A stretch of DNA of 64,000 nucleotides from Agathobacter sp. Lineage in GTDB: Bacteria > Bacillota > Clostridia > Lachnospirales > Lachnospiraceae. The notes under the pieces were generated by a model, which saw nothing but the letters and a program-made list of their open reading frames with translations, was not told the origin of the DNA and did not search any database. Positions 63,604 to 64,000 of this stretch are shown here, in pieces (positions within the stretch are counted from its first letter, which is position 1; every line of letters begins with the position of its first letter). Position numbers and translations under genes: made by a program. The stretch spans positions 1-64,000 of the forward strand of contig JALFLB010000039.1 in NCBI GenBank assembly GCA_022775045.1, given 5' to 3'.

Positions 63604-64000
63604 AAAACAGAAGAAAACCAGAGAGAAGAAGGAAATATCAAGAGATCATGATATTGAGGTGGAATCAGTAGAAAATCAGAAGATGGAGCGTGCTGTTGCT
63701 AAGATAATACAGAGCGAATTCAGCGGCCCAATTCCACCGCCGAGCATCATTAGTGGATATGAAGAGACTTTACCTGGAGCTGCAGACAGAATCTTATCTA
63801 TGGCAGAAAAGCAGTCAGAACACAGGCAGAACATGGAGAGGATTATGGTAGCATCGGAATCCAGAGACGGACTGCTTGGAATCCTGTTTGCGTTTATACT
63901 AGGAATGGGATGTATTATTGCTGCAATTGTTATTGTTGTGATGGTTCCACAGAATGCCGGAGCAATTTCGGGGGCGCTGATTGGAGTAACAGGAATAGGA
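63536..64000 (+). CDS. DUF2335-like membrane protein, cut by the window end
   Basis: Open from ATG 63536 (AAGGAGAGACTGG upstream) to the window edge, 155 codons with no stop. A charged N-terminal part of about 45 residues is followed by 'FSGPIPPPSIISGYEETLPG' and 'AADRILSMAEKQSEHRQNME', the typical DUF2335 stretch. A hydrophobic segment follows ('LLGILFAFILGMGCIIAAIV'). DUF2335 proteins are small predicted membrane proteins common on phages and mobile elements; their function is unknown. The overlap with the preceding gene suggests coupling. Confidence 0.75.
   Translation, partial: MSEIQSEKERSNSKEEALDAQDKKQKKTREKKEISRDHDIEVESVENQKMERAVAKIIQSEFSGPIPPPSIISGYEETLPGAADRILSMAEKQSEHRQNMERIMVASESRDGLLGILFAFILGMGCIIAAIVIVVMVPQNAGAISGALIGVTGIG

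Larger units (their letters stand above)
61580..64000. mobile_element. left end of an integrated element with a large serine recombinase (partial)
   Basis: The element begins at or near the recombinase 3' end (about 61,580-61,605) inside cotJC and continues past the window. Content seen is the recombinase (minus strand), a hairpin-rich leader, a 66-residue protein and a DUF2335-type membrane protein. Which base is the crossover site cannot be decided without the other end. Confidence 0.6.

Overview
The window looks like a chromosomal segment of a spore-forming Clostridia bacterium, most likely a Lachnospiraceae member. This is inferred from moderate-to-low GC content, strong AGGAGG-type ribosome sites, spoIVA and a cotJC fragment, an Nfn transhydrogenase, a tryptophan T-box, and a DUF5717/DUF5716-type operon. 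No taxonomic marker was searched. Most genes lie on the + strand.

Positions 1-10.7 kb hold housekeeping and envelope genes: a MATE exporter, a chemoreceptor, an M14 peptidoglycan peptidase, an Fe-S/ASKHA activator, DegV, UppP, a phosphopantetheinyl transferase, GreA and MetF.

Positions 10.7-23.4 kb hold the most distinctive locus, a cell-surface fibre or adhesin system. It contains four SipW/TasA-like secreted proteins, two further wall- or membrane-anchored proteins, and a 1,521-residue adhesin with fibro-slime, Cna-B-like and von Willebrand A regions. It also has a SipW-type signal peptidase, a single-polypeptide fusion of a signal peptidase with a class B sortase, and a SARP/BTAD-type regulator. 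Three promoters share two direct RTGTGAC repeats 11 bp apart, with exactly 10 bp to the -10 box and no recognisable -35. That is the layout expected for SARP-type activation.

Positions 24.6-31.5 kb are a complete tryptophan operon (trpEGCFBAD) behind a Trp T-box leader. Positions 31.7-36.5 kb hold alpha-glucan metabolism (pulA, malQ) with a convergent CLC-type transporter. Positions 36.6-46.2 kb hold spoIVA, purine nucleoside phosphorylase, an MBL hydrolase, alaS, a solitary sugar-binding lipoprotein paired with a chemoreceptor, and rpsU. Positions 46.2-54.1 kb hold an LUD protein, a CobW-type GTPase pair, nfnAB and a P-type ATPase.

Positions 54.2-61.0 kb are a four-gene operon (DUF5717-like giant, ASKHA-like ATPase, TPR protein, two-TM coiled-coil protein) of unknown function. 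From about 61.6 kb to the end lies one end of an integrated element. Its large serine recombinase abuts a cotJC spore-coat gene that has lost its 5' end, which recalls skin-like elements excised during sporulation. The element continues past the window with a 66-residue protein and a DUF2335-type membrane protein.
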